NCBI GenBank assembly: GCA_020632655.1
Contig: JACKFD010000001.1
Location: 434,001-498,000, forward strand
Direction of reading: 5' to 3'
DNA length: 64,000 nucleotides
From: Spirochaetaceae bacterium
GTDB taxonomy: Bacteria; Myxococcota_A; UBA9160; UBA4427
Positions within the stretch are counted from its first letter, which is position 1. Each line of letters opens with the position of its first letter. Shown one piece after another: positions 1 to 9,145 of the stretch. The notes beneath the pieces were generated by a model that searched no databases, had not been told where the DNA came from, and was given only the letters and a program-made list of their open reading frames with translations. Made by a program: the position numbers and the translations under genes.

Positions 1-219
1 GGCGCAGACGCCGGGAGGTTCCGCGGGAAGGGGTGCTTCGTCTCATGCGGTCGGGATCTCCTGGGTTCGGGCGGGGCCCTACGGGTCGTTCGGTCGCCGG
101 TGGGGCGCAGAGCGTACCGTGGCGGGCGCCGTGGGACAGCTCGGCTCGAGCTGCGTTCGTCGCTGCCGCTTCCGAAGAGGCCGCCGCGCAGGCCGTCGAC
201 CCGTTTCGCATCGCCCCGG

Positions 220-960
220 TCACGAGCGCCGAGCCCCACGCCCGCACAGACCCAGCGCGCGCATCTCCCTCGCGGCCGTCGCCGCCCAGTCGCGGTTCGC
301 GCGCGGGCTGGCCGGGCTCGGATGCAGCACGCGACCGATCTTCGGGCCGGCGTCGCCGAAGACGCCGCGGGCGCGGGTCTCGGCGAAGTGGCCGACGCCC
401 ACGATCCATTCGGGATCGAGGATCTCGACGACGCGTCGCAGATGGTCGTCGCAGACCGCGTAGAGTCCCTCGCGCTCGGCGACCGGCAGCTTGTCGGGCG
501 TGCGGTTCCGGCCCGAGGCCTCCATGAAGACGAGGGGACAGTAGTTCGACACGAAATGCGACTCGAAGAAGGACTCGGGCTGGCCCCAATGTCCCGCGAT
601 CGCGCCCCAGAGCCGCGCTCCACTCACCTCGCTGCGCGCGCAGGCGAAGCCTTCGACGGGTCGGCGCGGGTGCTCGTTCGTCGGACGATCGATCCGCTCC
701 TCGATGCCCATCCAGTCGCGGACGGCGGCGACCTCGCCGAAGGGCACGCCGGTCTGCGTCATGCCCCAGGGCCCGGGGTTCATGCCGAGGAAGACGACGC
801 GCTTGCGGCCTTCGCCGAAGCGGCGGACGTAGCGTCGGTAGCCGCGGCCAGCGTGGCGCAAGGGGTCGTAGACGTGCGTCACGGGCGCCGCGAAGCGAAG
901 CGAGGCTGCGCGCTCGGAGAGGCGGCGTGCGGCGTGGATCAGACGGTCGGCCCTTCCCAT
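220..960 (-). CDS. SMUG1-type uracil-DNA glycosylase
   Basis: Predicted base-excision repair glycosylase that removes uracil and oxidised pyrimidines from DNA in the cytoplasm. The 246-residue protein has the SMUG1 motif A (GMNPGPWGMTQTGVPFG, about 59-75), the NYCPL strand near 139-143 and the second active-site motif HPSPASPRAN at 213-222, which inserts into the DNA. The length suits the SMUG1 branch of the UDG superfamily. The Asn in GMNPG is retained, so activity is expected. The ATG start has a weak GGAG about 10 nt upstream. It is transcribed away from the coiled-coil gene, apparently alone. The family call is firm; substrate range is inferred. Confidence 0.88.
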   Translation of the reverse strand: MGRADRLIHAARRLSERAASLRFAAPVTHVYDPLRHAGRGYRRYVRRFGEGRKRVVFLGMNPGPWGMTQTGVPFGEVAAVRDWMGIEERIDRPTNEHPRRPVEGFACARSEVSGARLWGAIAGHWGQPESFFESHFVSNYCPLVFMEASGRNRTPDKLPVAEREGLYAVCDDHLRRVVEILDPEWIVGVGHFAETRARGVFGDAGPKIGRVLHPSPASPRANRDWAATAAREMRALGLCGRGARRS

Positions 961-1106
961 CGTGGCGGAGCTCCGATTCGGGTCGTCGCGTGGGCCGGTG
1001 GCCGAGCGCCCGATGCGCGGCTCGCCTGACCGTGGCGGGCCGCCGAGTGTAGAATGATCCGGCCCCGGATGGAGCTTCGGGGCATGTGAGGGAAGCGGAG
1101 GAGTCG

Positions 1107-1814
1107 ATGTTGGACGCGGCGTGGATCGTGGCGCTCGTCTTCGGGGTGCTGTCGGGATTGCTCGCCGCGTCGTGGCGACGGGGTGCGGGACGCGTCGCCG
1201 AGCTCGAGGCGCGCGCTGCGTCGCTCGATGCGGAGCGGGCGCGCGTCGAGGGCGCGCTCGCGAAGGAGTCGGCGGCGCGTGCGAAGCTCGCCGAGGAGCT
1301 GGCCGGGCATCGTCGCAAGGCCGACAAGGCCCGGCGCCGCGAGGCCCGCACGCCCGAGGTGCCGCTCGGCACCGCGACCCGCATCCGTGACTTCGAGGAG
1401 CGCATCGCGCGCGCCGAGGCGGCGGGCGAGCGGCTGCGCGCAGAGCGCGACGCGCTCGCAGCGCGCGTCGCCGAGCTCGAGGCCGGTCGCGCCGCCGACG
1501 CGGAGCGTGTCCGGGCGGCCGAGGCGAAGCCCGCGCCCGCGCCGGTCGTCATGCCCGCTCCCGACGCGGCCGCCGCACTCGAGGCCCTGCGCGGCGAGCT
1601 CGCGGCGAGCCAGGAACGCGTCACGAAGCTCGAGGCGGAGATCGAGCAGGCGCGCCTCGTGGAGGCGCGGATGCGCAAGCGGACCAGCAATCAGGAGCAG
1701 CTCTACGCGTCGCTTCGAGCCGAGCTCGACGTGAAGAAGGACCGTCTTCGCGCGCAGGAGGAGCTGATCCAGCGCCTCCAGGCGCTGAAGGCCGCCGTCG
1801 GCGCCGCGGACTAG
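1107..1814 (+). CDS. membrane-anchored coiled-coil protein
   Basis: Unrecognised protein of 235 residues. One N-terminal hydrophobic helix (about 4-21) is followed by long Ala/Glu/Arg-rich heptads and a Pro/Ala linker near 150-165, then further coiled coil to the C terminus. The topology is like RmuC or other scaffold proteins with a single membrane anchor, but no nuclease domain is visible. ATG 1107 was chosen because the purine-rich GGAAGCGGAGGAG lies directly upstream; the in-frame GTG at 1086 would bury that site in coding sequence. It stands alone between a divergent glycosylase and convergent serC. Function unknown. Confidence 0.7.
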   Translation: MLDAAWIVALVFGVLSGLLAASWRRGAGRVAELEARAASLDAERARVEGALAKESAARAKLAEELAGHRRKADKARRREARTPEVPLGTATRIRDFEERIARAEAAGERLRAERDALAARVAELEAGRAADAERVRAAEAKPAPAPVVMPAPDAAAALEALRGELAASQERVTKLEAEIEQARLVEARMRKRTSNQEQLYASLRAELDVKKDRLRAQEELIQRLQALKAAVGAAD

Positions 1815-1856
1815 TCGCCGGCGCGCGGAGTCAGCCGTCGCGCCCGCGCCCGCATC

Positions 1857-3023
1857 TCAGCGACCGCCGCTCGCCGCCTTCGCCTCCGCCCAGGCCCAGT
1901 CGAGCCAGGGCAGCACGCATTCGAGGTCGCTCGTCTCGACGGTCGCACCGCCCCAGAGCCGAAGGCCCGGCGGCGCATCGCGGTACGAGCCGATGTCGTG
2001 GGCGACGCCCTCGGCGTCGAGCCGCTTCGTCGCGTCCTTGAGGGCGGCCGTCACCTGCTTCGCATCGCGTCCCTGCGCCCAGCCGTCCGAGATCTCGAGA
2101 CAGATCGACGTGCAGGAGCGCGAGGCCGCGTCCTTCGCGAGGAACGCCGCCCAATCGGAGCCTTCGACCCAGGCTGCGACCGCCGCGAGATTCGCCTCCG
2201 AGCGCGCGACGAGCCCGGGCAGTCCCCCGACCGACTCGGCCCAGCGCAGCGAGTCGAGCGCGTCCTCGACACAGAGCATCGACGGCGTGTTGATCGTCGA
2301 CCCTTCGAAGATGCTCTCGTCGAGGCGCCCGCCCTTCGTCATGCGGAAGATCTTCGGCATCGGCCAGGGCGGCGTATGCGACTCGAGCCGCTCGACCGCG
2401 CGCGGCGAGAGCGCGAGCATGCCATGGGCCGCCTCGCCGCCGAGCACCTTCTGCCAGGACCAGGTCACGACGTCGAGCCGGTCCCAGGCGAGCTCCATCG
2501 CGAACACCGCGGAGGTCGCGTCGCAGATCACGAGCCCCTCGCGATCCCGGTCGATCCAGTCGCCGTTCGGCACGCGCACGCCCGCGGTGGTGCCGTTCCA
2601 GGTGAACACGACGTCGCGGGCGAAGTCGACGCGGCCGAGGTCCGGCAGGTGGCCGTAGTCGGCCTGCAGGATGCGCGTATCGTCGAGGCGCAGCTGCTTG
2701 GTCACGTCGCCGACCCAGCCCGACCCGAAGCTCTCCCAGGCGAGCAGGTCCACGCCGCGCGGTCCGAGCAGCGACCAGAGCGCCATCTCGACGGCGCCCG
2801 TATCCGACGCGGGAACGAGACCGATCCGCCAATCCGCGGGGATGCCGAGGATGGCGCGGCTGCGGTCCGAGATCTCCTGGATGCGCGCCTTCGCGGGGGC
2901 GGCGCGATGGGAGCGACCGACCAGCGCGTCCCCGAGCGCGGCCGTCGTCCAGCCCGGGCGCTTCGCGCAGGGGCCGGAGGAGAAGTGGGGCCTTTCGGGG
3001 CGTCGGGTGGGCCGGGTGCTCAA
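1857..3023 (-). CDS. serC: phosphoserine aminotransferase
   Basis: PLP-dependent transamination of 3-phosphohydroxypyruvate with glutamate to phosphoserine, the second step of serine synthesis. The N terminus has the family signature FSSGPCAKRPGW. The PLP lysine lies in SWQKVLGGE, and the phosphate-pocket strand ends in EGSTINTPSMLCVED. At 388 residues it matches the alpha-proteobacterial/archaeal-type SerC rather than the 360-residue E. coli form. No ATG fits; the TTG at 3023 has GAGG six bases upstream and gives the normal length. It is divergent from hemF with about 180 bp between the starts. Confidence 0.9.
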   Translation of the reverse strand: MSTRPTRRPERPHFSSGPCAKRPGWTTAALGDALVGRSHRAAPAKARIQEISDRSRAILGIPADWRIGLVPASDTGAVEMALWSLLGPRGVDLLAWESFGSGWVGDVTKQLRLDDTRILQADYGHLPDLGRVDFARDVVFTWNGTTAGVRVPNGDWIDRDREGLVICDATSAVFAMELAWDRLDVVTWSWQKVLGGEAAHGMLALSPRAVERLESHTPPWPMPKIFRMTKGGRLDESIFEGSTINTPSMLCVEDALDSLRWAESVGGLPGLVARSEANLAAVAAWVEGSDWAAFLAKDAASRSCTSICLEISDGWAQGRDAKQVTAALKDATKRLDAEGVAHDIGSYRDAPPGLRLWGGATVETSDLECVLPWLDWAWAEAKAASGGR

Positions 3024-3203
3024 GGTCTTCCTCGGGCGAGCGGGCGGAGGCCGACCGATCGCCGGGCAGGGATTCGAGGCGGCGCATTCTATCGGTCGCC
3101 TCGGAGCCGGGCCACGGCTCTCCCCGCCACGGCCGATCTGGTAGCCTCGCCGCGCCCGACGGCTCGCGCTGCGTGCAGACGGTCGTCTCGAGGTGGGGGA
3201 GAC

Positions 3204-4154
3204 GTGGCAGCGGGAACATCGGAGACACCCGACCGCCGCGCCGTGCGGGACTTCCTGGAGTCGACCCAGGCCGGGATCTGCGCGGCGCTCGAAGCGCTCG
3301 ACGGCGAGGCGCGCTTCCGGGGCGAGGAGATCGCGCGGCCCGGGGGCGGTGTGTCGCGACCGCGGGTGCTCGAAGACGGGCCTTTGATCGAGAAGGCGGC
3401 GGTCAACTTCACGCATACCGAGGGCGCCGAGATGCCAGGCGCCGCGACCCAGCGTCGGCCGGAGCTCGCGGGTCGGCGCTACGAGGCGATCTCGGTGTCG
3501 CTGATCGTGCATCCTCGCAATCCCTGGGTGCCGACCTGTCACGCGAACTACCGCTTCTTCCTCGCCGACGACCCGGCGGGCGGCGCGCCGGTCTGGTGGT
3601 TCGGGGGCGGCTTCGACCTCACGCCGTACTACGGCTTCGAGGAGGACGCGATCCATTGGCACCGCACGGCCCGGGCCGCCTGCGAGGTGCACTCGCCCGA
3701 GCTCTATCCGCGCTTCAAGGCCCAATGCGACGCCTACTTCTTCCTGCCCCATCGCAACGAGCCCCGCGGCATCGGCGGGATCTTCTACGACGACTTCGAC
3801 GAGGGCGGCTTCGCCCGCGCCTTCGCGCTCTGGCGGGCCACGGCCGAGGCCTTCCTCGCCGCCTACCGGCCGATCGTGGAGCGTCGTCGCGATCTCGTGT
3901 GGGGCGAGCGCGAGCGCGAGTTCCAGCTCTACCGCCGCGGGCGTTATGTCGAGTTCAACCTGCTGCAGGACCGGGGGACGCGATTCGGTCTGCAGGCGGG
4001 GGCTCGGACGGAGTCCGTGCTGGCCTCGCTGCCGCCGCGCGTCGCCTGGCGCTACGACTGGTCGCCCGAGCCGGGAACGGCGGAGGCACGCCTCCACGAG
4101 GTCTTCCTGCGGCCGCGGGACTGGGCCGACGAGCCGCTGCCACAGCCTTCCTGA
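3204..4154 (+). CDS. hemF: coproporphyrinogen III oxidase, oxygen-dependent
   Basis: Oxidative decarboxylation of two propionates of coproporphyrinogen III to protoporphyrinogen IX with O2, in haem synthesis. Family signatures are continuous: AAVNFTHTEG, WVPTCHANYRFF, WWFGGGFDLTPYYG, FLPHRNEPRGIGGIFYDD and the RGRYVEFNLLQDRGTRFGLQ segment. Length 316 is usual for HemF. The GTG at 3204 follows GGGGGAG, and no closer ATG is in frame before the conserved core. Presence of HemF rather than only HemN indicates an oxygen-using organism. Confidence 0.95.
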   Translation: MAAGTSETPDRRAVRDFLESTQAGICAALEALDGEARFRGEEIARPGGGVSRPRVLEDGPLIEKAAVNFTHTEGAEMPGAATQRRPELAGRRYEAISVSLIVHPRNPWVPTCHANYRFFLADDPAGGAPVWWFGGGFDLTPYYGFEEDAIHWHRTARAACEVHSPELYPRFKAQCDAYFFLPHRNEPRGIGGIFYDDFDEGGFARAFALWRATAEAFLAAYRPIVERRRDLVWGEREREFQLYRRGRYVEFNLLQDRGTRFGLQAGARTESVLASLPPRVAWRYDWSPEPGTAEARLHEVFLRPRDWADEPLPQPS

Positions 4155-4280
4155 GGGCGATCGGGCCCGGATCTGGTAGAGTCCGCGACCGCTCGGAGGC
4201 CGTCCGCAGGGCCGAGAGCCTGGCTGAGCGAGCCGCAGCGACGGCGGACGGACCCCCGGATCAGAGGAGCCTCGAATCGG

Positions 4281-5336
4281 ATGACGGCGGACGCAGGCGC
4301 GTCGGGCGTGGACGCGAACGGACCCTACTACCGACTGCGCGTCGCGCAGGTGATCGACGAGACCGCGGATGCGCGCTCGATCGTGCTCGAGGTGCCCGCC
4401 GAGCTGGCCGGGCGCTTCGCCTATCGCGCAGGTCAGTTCCTGAGCTTCCGCGTCGTGGTCGACGGCCATCGACTCGTTCGCTGCTACTCCCTCGCGAGTG
4501 CCCCCGGCCTCGATCCGGCCCACAAGGTGACGATCAAGCGCGTCGTCGACGGTCGCGCCTCCAACTGGATGAACGACCACGTCCGGGCCGGTGACGAGCT
4601 CGAGGTGATGCCGCCGAATGGCGTCTTCTGCCTGCGGACGCGCGAGACGCCGATCGTGCTCTTCGCCGGCGGCTCGGGCATCACGCCCGTCATCTCGATC
4701 GTGAAGACGGCGCTCGAGACGACCACGCGCCCGATCAAGCTCCTCTACGCGAATCGCGACGAGGCCTCGATCATCTTCCGGAGCGAGCTCGACGCGCTCG
4801 AGGCTTCGCATCCCGATCGCCTCGAGATCGTCCATCGCCTCGACGCCGTGCATGGATTCGTCGACGCGCCGCTCGTCGTCGAGCAGGTCGGCGCGCGGAC
4901 CGACGCCGACTTCTACATCTGCGGTCCGGGTCCCTTCATGGACGTGGTCGAGAGCGGCCTCCAGAGCCTCGATGTCGATTCCGAGCAGATCTTCATCGAG
5001 CGCTTCGAGTCGCCGGACTCCGGCGCGCCCGCGGCAGGTTCGTCGGTCGATACGAGCGCGGGCAACGTCGCGGTCGTGCTGCTCGACGGCAACGAGACGG
5101 AGATCGCGCTCGGCGACGGGGAGACGATCCTGGCCGCGGCGCGGCGGGTCGGTCTCGAGCCGCCGTTCGCCTGCGAGGAGGCCTACTGCGGCTGCTGCAT
5201 GGCGAAGGTGCTCGAGGGGCAGGTCGAGATGCGCATGAACGACGGCGGCATCGACCAGCGCCAGATCGACGAGGGCTGGGTGCTCACCTGCCAGGGCGTC
5301 GCCAAGGGGCGCGTGCGGATCCAGTACCCGGACTGA
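4281..5336 (+). CDS. KshB/PaaE-type NADH:ferredoxin oxidoreductase with 2Fe-2S domain
   Basis: Electron-transfer subunit that passes electrons from NAD(P)H through FAD and a [2Fe-2S] cluster to an oxygenase. Order: FAD-binding barrel with RCYSLASAP (about 67-77), NAD-binding domain starting at LFAGGSGITPV, nucleotide-end motif YICGPGPFMD, then a plant-type ferredoxin domain from about 255 with CEEAYCGCC and a final Cys in LTCQG (C-x4-C-x2-C...C). Architecture and length (351) match 3-ketosteroid 9-alpha-hydroxylase reductase KshB and phenylacetyl-CoA oxygenase reductase PaaE. No oxygenase lies beside it, so the partner is unknown; the lipid block at 10-23 kb makes a steroid role plausible. 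Its 3' end is duplicated just downstream. Confidence 0.85.
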   Translation: MTADAGASGVDANGPYYRLRVAQVIDETADARSIVLEVPAELAGRFAYRAGQFLSFRVVVDGHRLVRCYSLASAPGLDPAHKVTIKRVVDGRASNWMNDHVRAGDELEVMPPNGVFCLRTRETPIVLFAGGSGITPVISIVKTALETTTRPIKLLYANRDEASIIFRSELDALEASHPDRLEIVHRLDAVHGFVDAPLVVEQVGARTDADFYICGPGPFMDVVESGLQSLDVDSEQIFIERFESPDSGAPAAGSSVDTSAGNVAVVLLDGNETEIALGDGETILAAARRVGLEPPFACEEAYCGCCMAKVLEGQVEMRMNDGGIDQRQIDEGWVLTCQGVAKGRVRIQYPD

Positions 5337-5380
5337 GCGCGGCAGGGCGCGTGTGGATCCAGTACCCGGACTGAGCGCGG
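5307..5380. repeat. 38-bp tandem duplication of a gene 3' end
   Basis: Positions 5307-5342 and 5345-5380 are the same 36 bases with a single C/T difference. The first copy is the end of the oxygenase-reductase gene, coding for GRVRIQYPD and the TGA; the second would code for GRVWIQYPD and the same TGA but is untranslated intergenic sequence. The second copy ends at the stop codon of the convergent barrel gene. Confidence 0.95.
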
Positions 5381-5381
5381 C

Positions 5382-6956
5382 TCAGAACTCGCGTCGGAAC
5401 GAGAGCATCGCCGATACGTTCATGCGCGACGGGATCTGCTGGTCGTTCGCCGCCGCGACCCGCTCGGTCTTCGGCGAGGCGCCGGCGGCGAGGTCGAAGG
5501 CGAAGTCGAAGACGCGCAGCCCGATGCCGCCCGTGAGCGCGACCTCGTCGGGCTCGTCGGCCTCGGTGTTCAGGTAGGCGCCGCCGCGCAGCGCGAGGGC
5601 GAGCTTCCAGATCGGGATGCGCAGCTCCGTGCCGAGCGAGACGATCCGCGACGAGAAGCCGTCGACGAGCTGCGACTCGTTCTCCGTCAGGTCGGCGTCG
5701 AAGGCGACGGCCCAGTTCGGCAGGATCCAGACCGCGGCGCCGAAGCGCACCTGGGGATCGAGGGTGAGCTTGCTGCGGCTGCCCGGGCGCGCCGGGTCGC
5801 GGGCGAGGTCGAATTCGGGGCTCGTCACGTTGCGCGCCGTCAGCCCCACGCGCAGCCACTCGAAGGGCTTGACGAGCACGCCGAGGTCGAGCGAGGCCGT
5901 ATGACTGGTCTCGCGGCGATCGGCGTCGCGGATCTCGTCGACGAGGTCGCTCGCGCTGCCGATCTCGTCGAAGCGCACGAACTTGTTGAAGGTCGTGCCG
6001 TAGAGGTACTTGATCTGGGCACCGATCCCGATCTTGCCGCCGATGATCGGAATGGGCAGCGGGTGGCCGTAGGCGACGCCGACCTCCTGCACGGAGAGGC
6101 CGCGCACGAAGGTGCCCGAGGCGTTGTCGGCGAGGCTGCCCGTGCCGTCGATCGTCGCGCGGGCGATGTCGACGAGATTGCGCGCGACGCCGGCCGAGCG
6201 GACGTTCACACCGGCCTGGTCGGCGGCGAAGACGTACTCCTCGGCCTGCTCGTTCGGAGCCGTCGCGCCCGCGGCGATGAAGAGGGCGGTCACGTCGGCG
6301 ACGACGTCCGGCCGATCCGGACCGACGTAGCGGATCATCGCGGTGCCGGGGTTGATGAGCGAGTCGATCGCCGCACCGGCCGTCAGCGACGAGACCGAGA
6401 GGTTCTGGCGGTCGAAGACGGGGTCGGCGCCGAAATGGGCGAGGCCGATGCCCGAGACGGCGACGTGCTGGTAGCGCAGCAGGAGCGAGGCGTTCGCGCT
6501 GCCGACGAGTCCGCTGCCGGGCTGGTCGAGGGCGGGGAGCTGCACGGCGGCGAGGTCGAGGGCCGTGCCGAGCTGGGTCGCGTCGAGGGGATTGCCGGCC
6601 TGCAGGTCGGCGACGAGCTGGTCGTAGGTGGCGCCGCCGAGGCCGTCGATGAACTCCGTGACGCGGTCGACCTGGGAGAGGACGTCGCCCTGGGCCGCGA
6701 CCTGCGCGCCGACGGGCAGGGCGACGCCGTAGGAGCGGGTGAAGGCGAGGGCACCGGGATTCCAGTAGGAGGCGTGCTCGTCGTCGACCATCGCGACGCC
6801 CGCTCCGCCCATGCCCTGGTAGCGCGCGCCGACGAAGCTCCACTCCTCGGCGCTGGCCGCCATCGTGAAGAGGCCCATGCCCGGGAGAACGAGGAACGAG
6901 GCGGCGAGGGCGAGTCGGAGCACTCGATCGGGGCGTCCTCGCAGGCAGCGTCTCAC
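5382..6956 (-). CDS. TraF/FadL-like outer-membrane beta-barrel protein
   Basis: Predicted exported outer-membrane protein of 524 residues. A Sec signal peptide occupies about 1-36, ending ...TMAASAEE. The mature N terminus has the barrel-family phrase ARYQGMGGAGVA and YWNPGAL, seen in TraF-like (TraF_2) and FadL/PorV-like barrels. The C terminus ends MLSFRREF, with the terminal aromatic residue needed for BAM recognition. Alternating hydrophobic strands run through the last 250 residues. FadL relatives import hydrophobic compounds, which would suit the lipid catabolism genes nearby, but the substrate is not shown. A GTG start is used, with GGAGG about 10 nt upstream. Confidence 0.7.
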   Translation of the reverse strand: MRRCLRGRPDRVLRLALAASFLVLPGMGLFTMAASAEEWSFVGARYQGMGGAGVAMVDDEHASYWNPGALAFTRSYGVALPVGAQVAAQGDVLSQVDRVTEFIDGLGGATYDQLVADLQAGNPLDATQLGTALDLAAVQLPALDQPGSGLVGSANASLLLRYQHVAVSGIGLAHFGADPVFDRQNLSVSSLTAGAAIDSLINPGTAMIRYVGPDRPDVVADVTALFIAAGATAPNEQAEEYVFAADQAGVNVRSAGVARNLVDIARATIDGTGSLADNASGTFVRGLSVQEVGVAYGHPLPIPIIGGKIGIGAQIKYLYGTTFNKFVRFDEIGSASDLVDEIRDADRRETSHTASLDLGVLVKPFEWLRVGLTARNVTSPEFDLARDPARPGSRSKLTLDPQVRFGAAVWILPNWAVAFDADLTENESQLVDGFSSRIVSLGTELRIPIWKLALALRGGAYLNTEADEPDEVALTGGIGLRVFDFAFDLAAGASPKTERVAAANDQQIPSRMNVSAMLSFRREF

Positions 6957-7148
6957 GGGTCCTGGCCTCCTCGTGCGGCCGACGAACGGCTCGCTCCTAC
7001 CGGGTCGGCCGGCAGCGGGGGGACTTGAGCCGACGGCCTGCGCAGCGCCGAACGGGGGGATCGACGCCCGGATTCCCGACCTCGATGCGCCGCCCGACGG
7101 CTCGTCTCCTACCCTTCGGTCGACGCCGCGGTCCCGCTGTGTCGCGGA

Positions 7149-7820
7149 TCACATCGCCGTCTCCGTCGATCCCCGGTCACCGGCCTCGACGAGCACGAGG
7201 TCGAGCGCGGCCTCGAGCGCGCGCAGCGCCTCGTCCGGCGCCTCCACCTTGATGGTCAGCATGCCCATCGCGCGGGCGGGCTTGAGGTTCGGGCCGATGT
7301 CGTCGAGGAAGACGACCTGCTCGGGCGGCGTCTCGAGGCGACGACACGCGATCGTGTAGATCGCCGGGTCGGGCTTGCGCAGGCCCTCGACCGCCGACTC
7401 GACGAAGACGTCGAAATGCTCGCGCAGGGCCCGGGTGCCATCCTCGAGGCCCGGTCGCTCGGTGTGCGACCAGTTGTTCGTGAGCGCACCCACCCGCAGC
7501 CCCGCCCGTCGCAGTCGCGCGATCGCCTCGAGCATCGCCGCCCGCGGTCGCGCCGCCTGCGACATGCGACCCATCATCGCGCGCGCATCGACCGCGAGCC
7601 CCGCCGCCCGACAGTCGGCCTCGAAGGCGGGATAGAAGGCGTCGAGATCGAGCTCGCCCCGCTCGAGCCGCGACCATGCGCCGGCCGGCGCCGTCTCGGC
7701 CGCGACGCGATTGATGGCGTTCCGCGCCAGGCCGAGCTCGCGCTCGTAGTCGCGGATCGCCTCGAGCGGCGAGCCGAGCACGACGCCGCCGAGATCGAAG
7801 AGCACGGCCCGAAAACGCAT
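7149..7820 (-). CDS. HAD-IA hydrolase, soluble-epoxide-hydrolase N-domain type
   Basis: Cytosolic HAD phosphatase of 223 residues. Motif I is LFDLGGVVLGSP near the start, motif II is ALTNNW, the conserved Lys is in EGLRKPDPAIY, and motif III/IV is VVFLDDIGPNLKPARAMGM. The LTNNW and FLDDIGxNLKPA wording is typical of the N-terminal domain of mammalian soluble epoxide hydrolase and ACAD10. The Asp expected two residues after the motif I nucleophile (DxD) is Gly here (DLG), as is common in that subgroup. ATG 7820 gives a standard HAD N terminus. It ends the minus-strand run containing the ATP-grasp and DUF455 genes; substrate unknown. Confidence 0.82.
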   Translation of the reverse strand: MRFRAVLFDLGGVVLGSPLEAIRDYERELGLARNAINRVAAETAPAGAWSRLERGELDLDAFYPAFEADCRAAGLAVDARAMMGRMSQAARPRAAMLEAIARLRRAGLRVGALTNNWSHTERPGLEDGTRALREHFDVFVESAVEGLRKPDPAIYTIACRRLETPPEQVVFLDDIGPNLKPARAMGMLTIKVEAPDEALRALEAALDLVLVEAGDRGSTETAM

Positions 7821-7852
7821 GGCGCGCAGCGTAGCAGCCGCCCCGGGTCGAC

Positions 7853-9145
7853 TCAGAGCCCGAGCCGCGTGCGCACGGCCTCGCGCAGCACTTCGCGCTC
7901 GCGGCCGAAGAGCAGCCAGGCCCGTGGCGCGGTCGCCTCGCCGCCGTCGCCGAGATCGAGCGCGATCCCGTCCACCTGCGCGGCCAACCCACGCGCGATC
8001 GCATCGCTGTCGCGCGCGGGGTCGTCCGAGGGCGTCGTCACGACGAGCGCGAAGCCGCGTCGCGCACCCGGCAGGAGGGCCAGCGCCTCGCGCACCTGCG
8101 GCAGCGCCCGCCGCACGAGTCCGACCGCGACGAGGCCCATCGTCGCCCGTGCGTTGACCTCGACGACGCCGCGGCGATGCGTGTGCCCGCCGGCGACGTA
8201 GCGGAAGGCGTCGACCCCGCAGACGCCGTGGAGTCCGGCCGCCCGCGCGAGCCCCGCGACGACCGCGCCCTCCGCGCGCAGCGTCTCGTCGTCGGCATCG
8301 CCCGAGAAGACCCGCCCACGCGAATCGACCTCGCCGACATGACCCCGGTAGACGCCGCTCGGGCTGGCGAGCATCTCGAGCGAGCCGAGCATGACGGGGC
8401 GCGGATCGGCCTCGCCGGGCTCGGGGATCCGCAGGCAGACCGAGAGATCGCGCGTGCGCTCGAGCCAGGGCTCGAGCAGCGCCCCACCGCGCGCGGCGAG
8501 TCCCGGCAGCGCCCGGATCAGCCGATCGCGTGCGGCGTCGTCGCGGAACGGTGCGACGCCGCCGGCGCGTCCCCGACCCGAGCTGCCCTGCCGCGGCTTG
8601 AGCGTGAAGCGGCCGCCCGTCCAGTCCGGCCAGTTCGACACGCGGCGCTCGATCTGCGTGACCGCACGCGGGGCGTCCGCGAGCGCCTCGGGCTCGAGGA
8701 CCTCGAGCAGGGGCGAGAGCGCCCGGGGCAGGGCGTCGGCCGCGCGGGCGGCCTCGACGGCGAAGGCCTTGTCGTGGACGTGTCGGACGCAGACGGGCGA
8801 GGGGCCGAGGAGCGCGAGGTCGAGCTCGCGGCGGGCGAGCTCGGCGACCGTCGGCGTGGGCAGCCAGACGATGGCGCCGGATCCGGATGCGGGCTCGAGC
8901 CACGGCCAGACGGCGGCTTCGGGGGAGGGGCCGAGGGCCTCGGGCCAGCCCGCGTCGTCCCGCGCTTCGCAGCGCCCCGCCCGATCGCCCGGGACGTAGC
9001 GGAGGGTCTGCCGCGAGAAGAGCAGCGACCAGAGTCGCGCCGCCGTGCGGACCGACGGCACCCGTCGCAGGGCGTCCCAGTCCGAGCCCTCCTCGGCGCC
9101 CAGATTCGGAAGCAGCACGACCCGATCGGGCGTCGTCGCGCTCAC
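7853..9145 (-). CDS. ATP-grasp fold protein paired with DUF455
   Basis: 430-residue protein of no family I can name beyond ATP-grasp. The central part has FTLKPRQGSSGRGRAGG, an ATP-binding loop, then ALLEPWLERTRDLSVCL and the metal-binding end RRGVVEVNARATMGL, where E and N would bind Mg. Such enzymes usually ligate a carboxylate to an amine through an acyl-phosphate. The GTG start at 9145 overlaps the stop of the upstream DUF455 gene by four bases (GTGA), so the two are translationally coupled and probably act on one substrate. The N-terminal 150 residues have no recognised motif. Confidence 0.7.
   Translation of the reverse strand: MSATTPDRVVLLPNLGAEEGSDWDALRRVPSVRTAARLWSLLFSRQTLRYVPGDRAGRCEARDDAGWPEALGPSPEAAVWPWLEPASGSGAIVWLPTPTVAELARRELDLALLGPSPVCVRHVHDKAFAVEAARAADALPRALSPLLEVLEPEALADAPRAVTQIERRVSNWPDWTGGRFTLKPRQGSSGRGRAGGVAPFRDDAARDRLIRALPGLAARGGALLEPWLERTRDLSVCLRIPEPGEADPRPVMLGSLEMLASPSGVYRGHVGEVDSRGRVFSGDADDETLRAEGAVVAGLARAAGLHGVCGVDAFRYVAGGHTHRRGVVEVNARATMGLVAVGLVRRALPQVREALALLPGARRGFALVVTTPSDDPARDSDAIARGLAAQVDGIALDLGDGGEATAPRAWLLFGREREVLREAVRTRLGL

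Noticed and set aside
1857..4853. 998-codon minus-strand frame
   Set aside because: Only its last 388 codons (serC) are real; the upstream part runs antisense through hemF and the oxygenase reductase.
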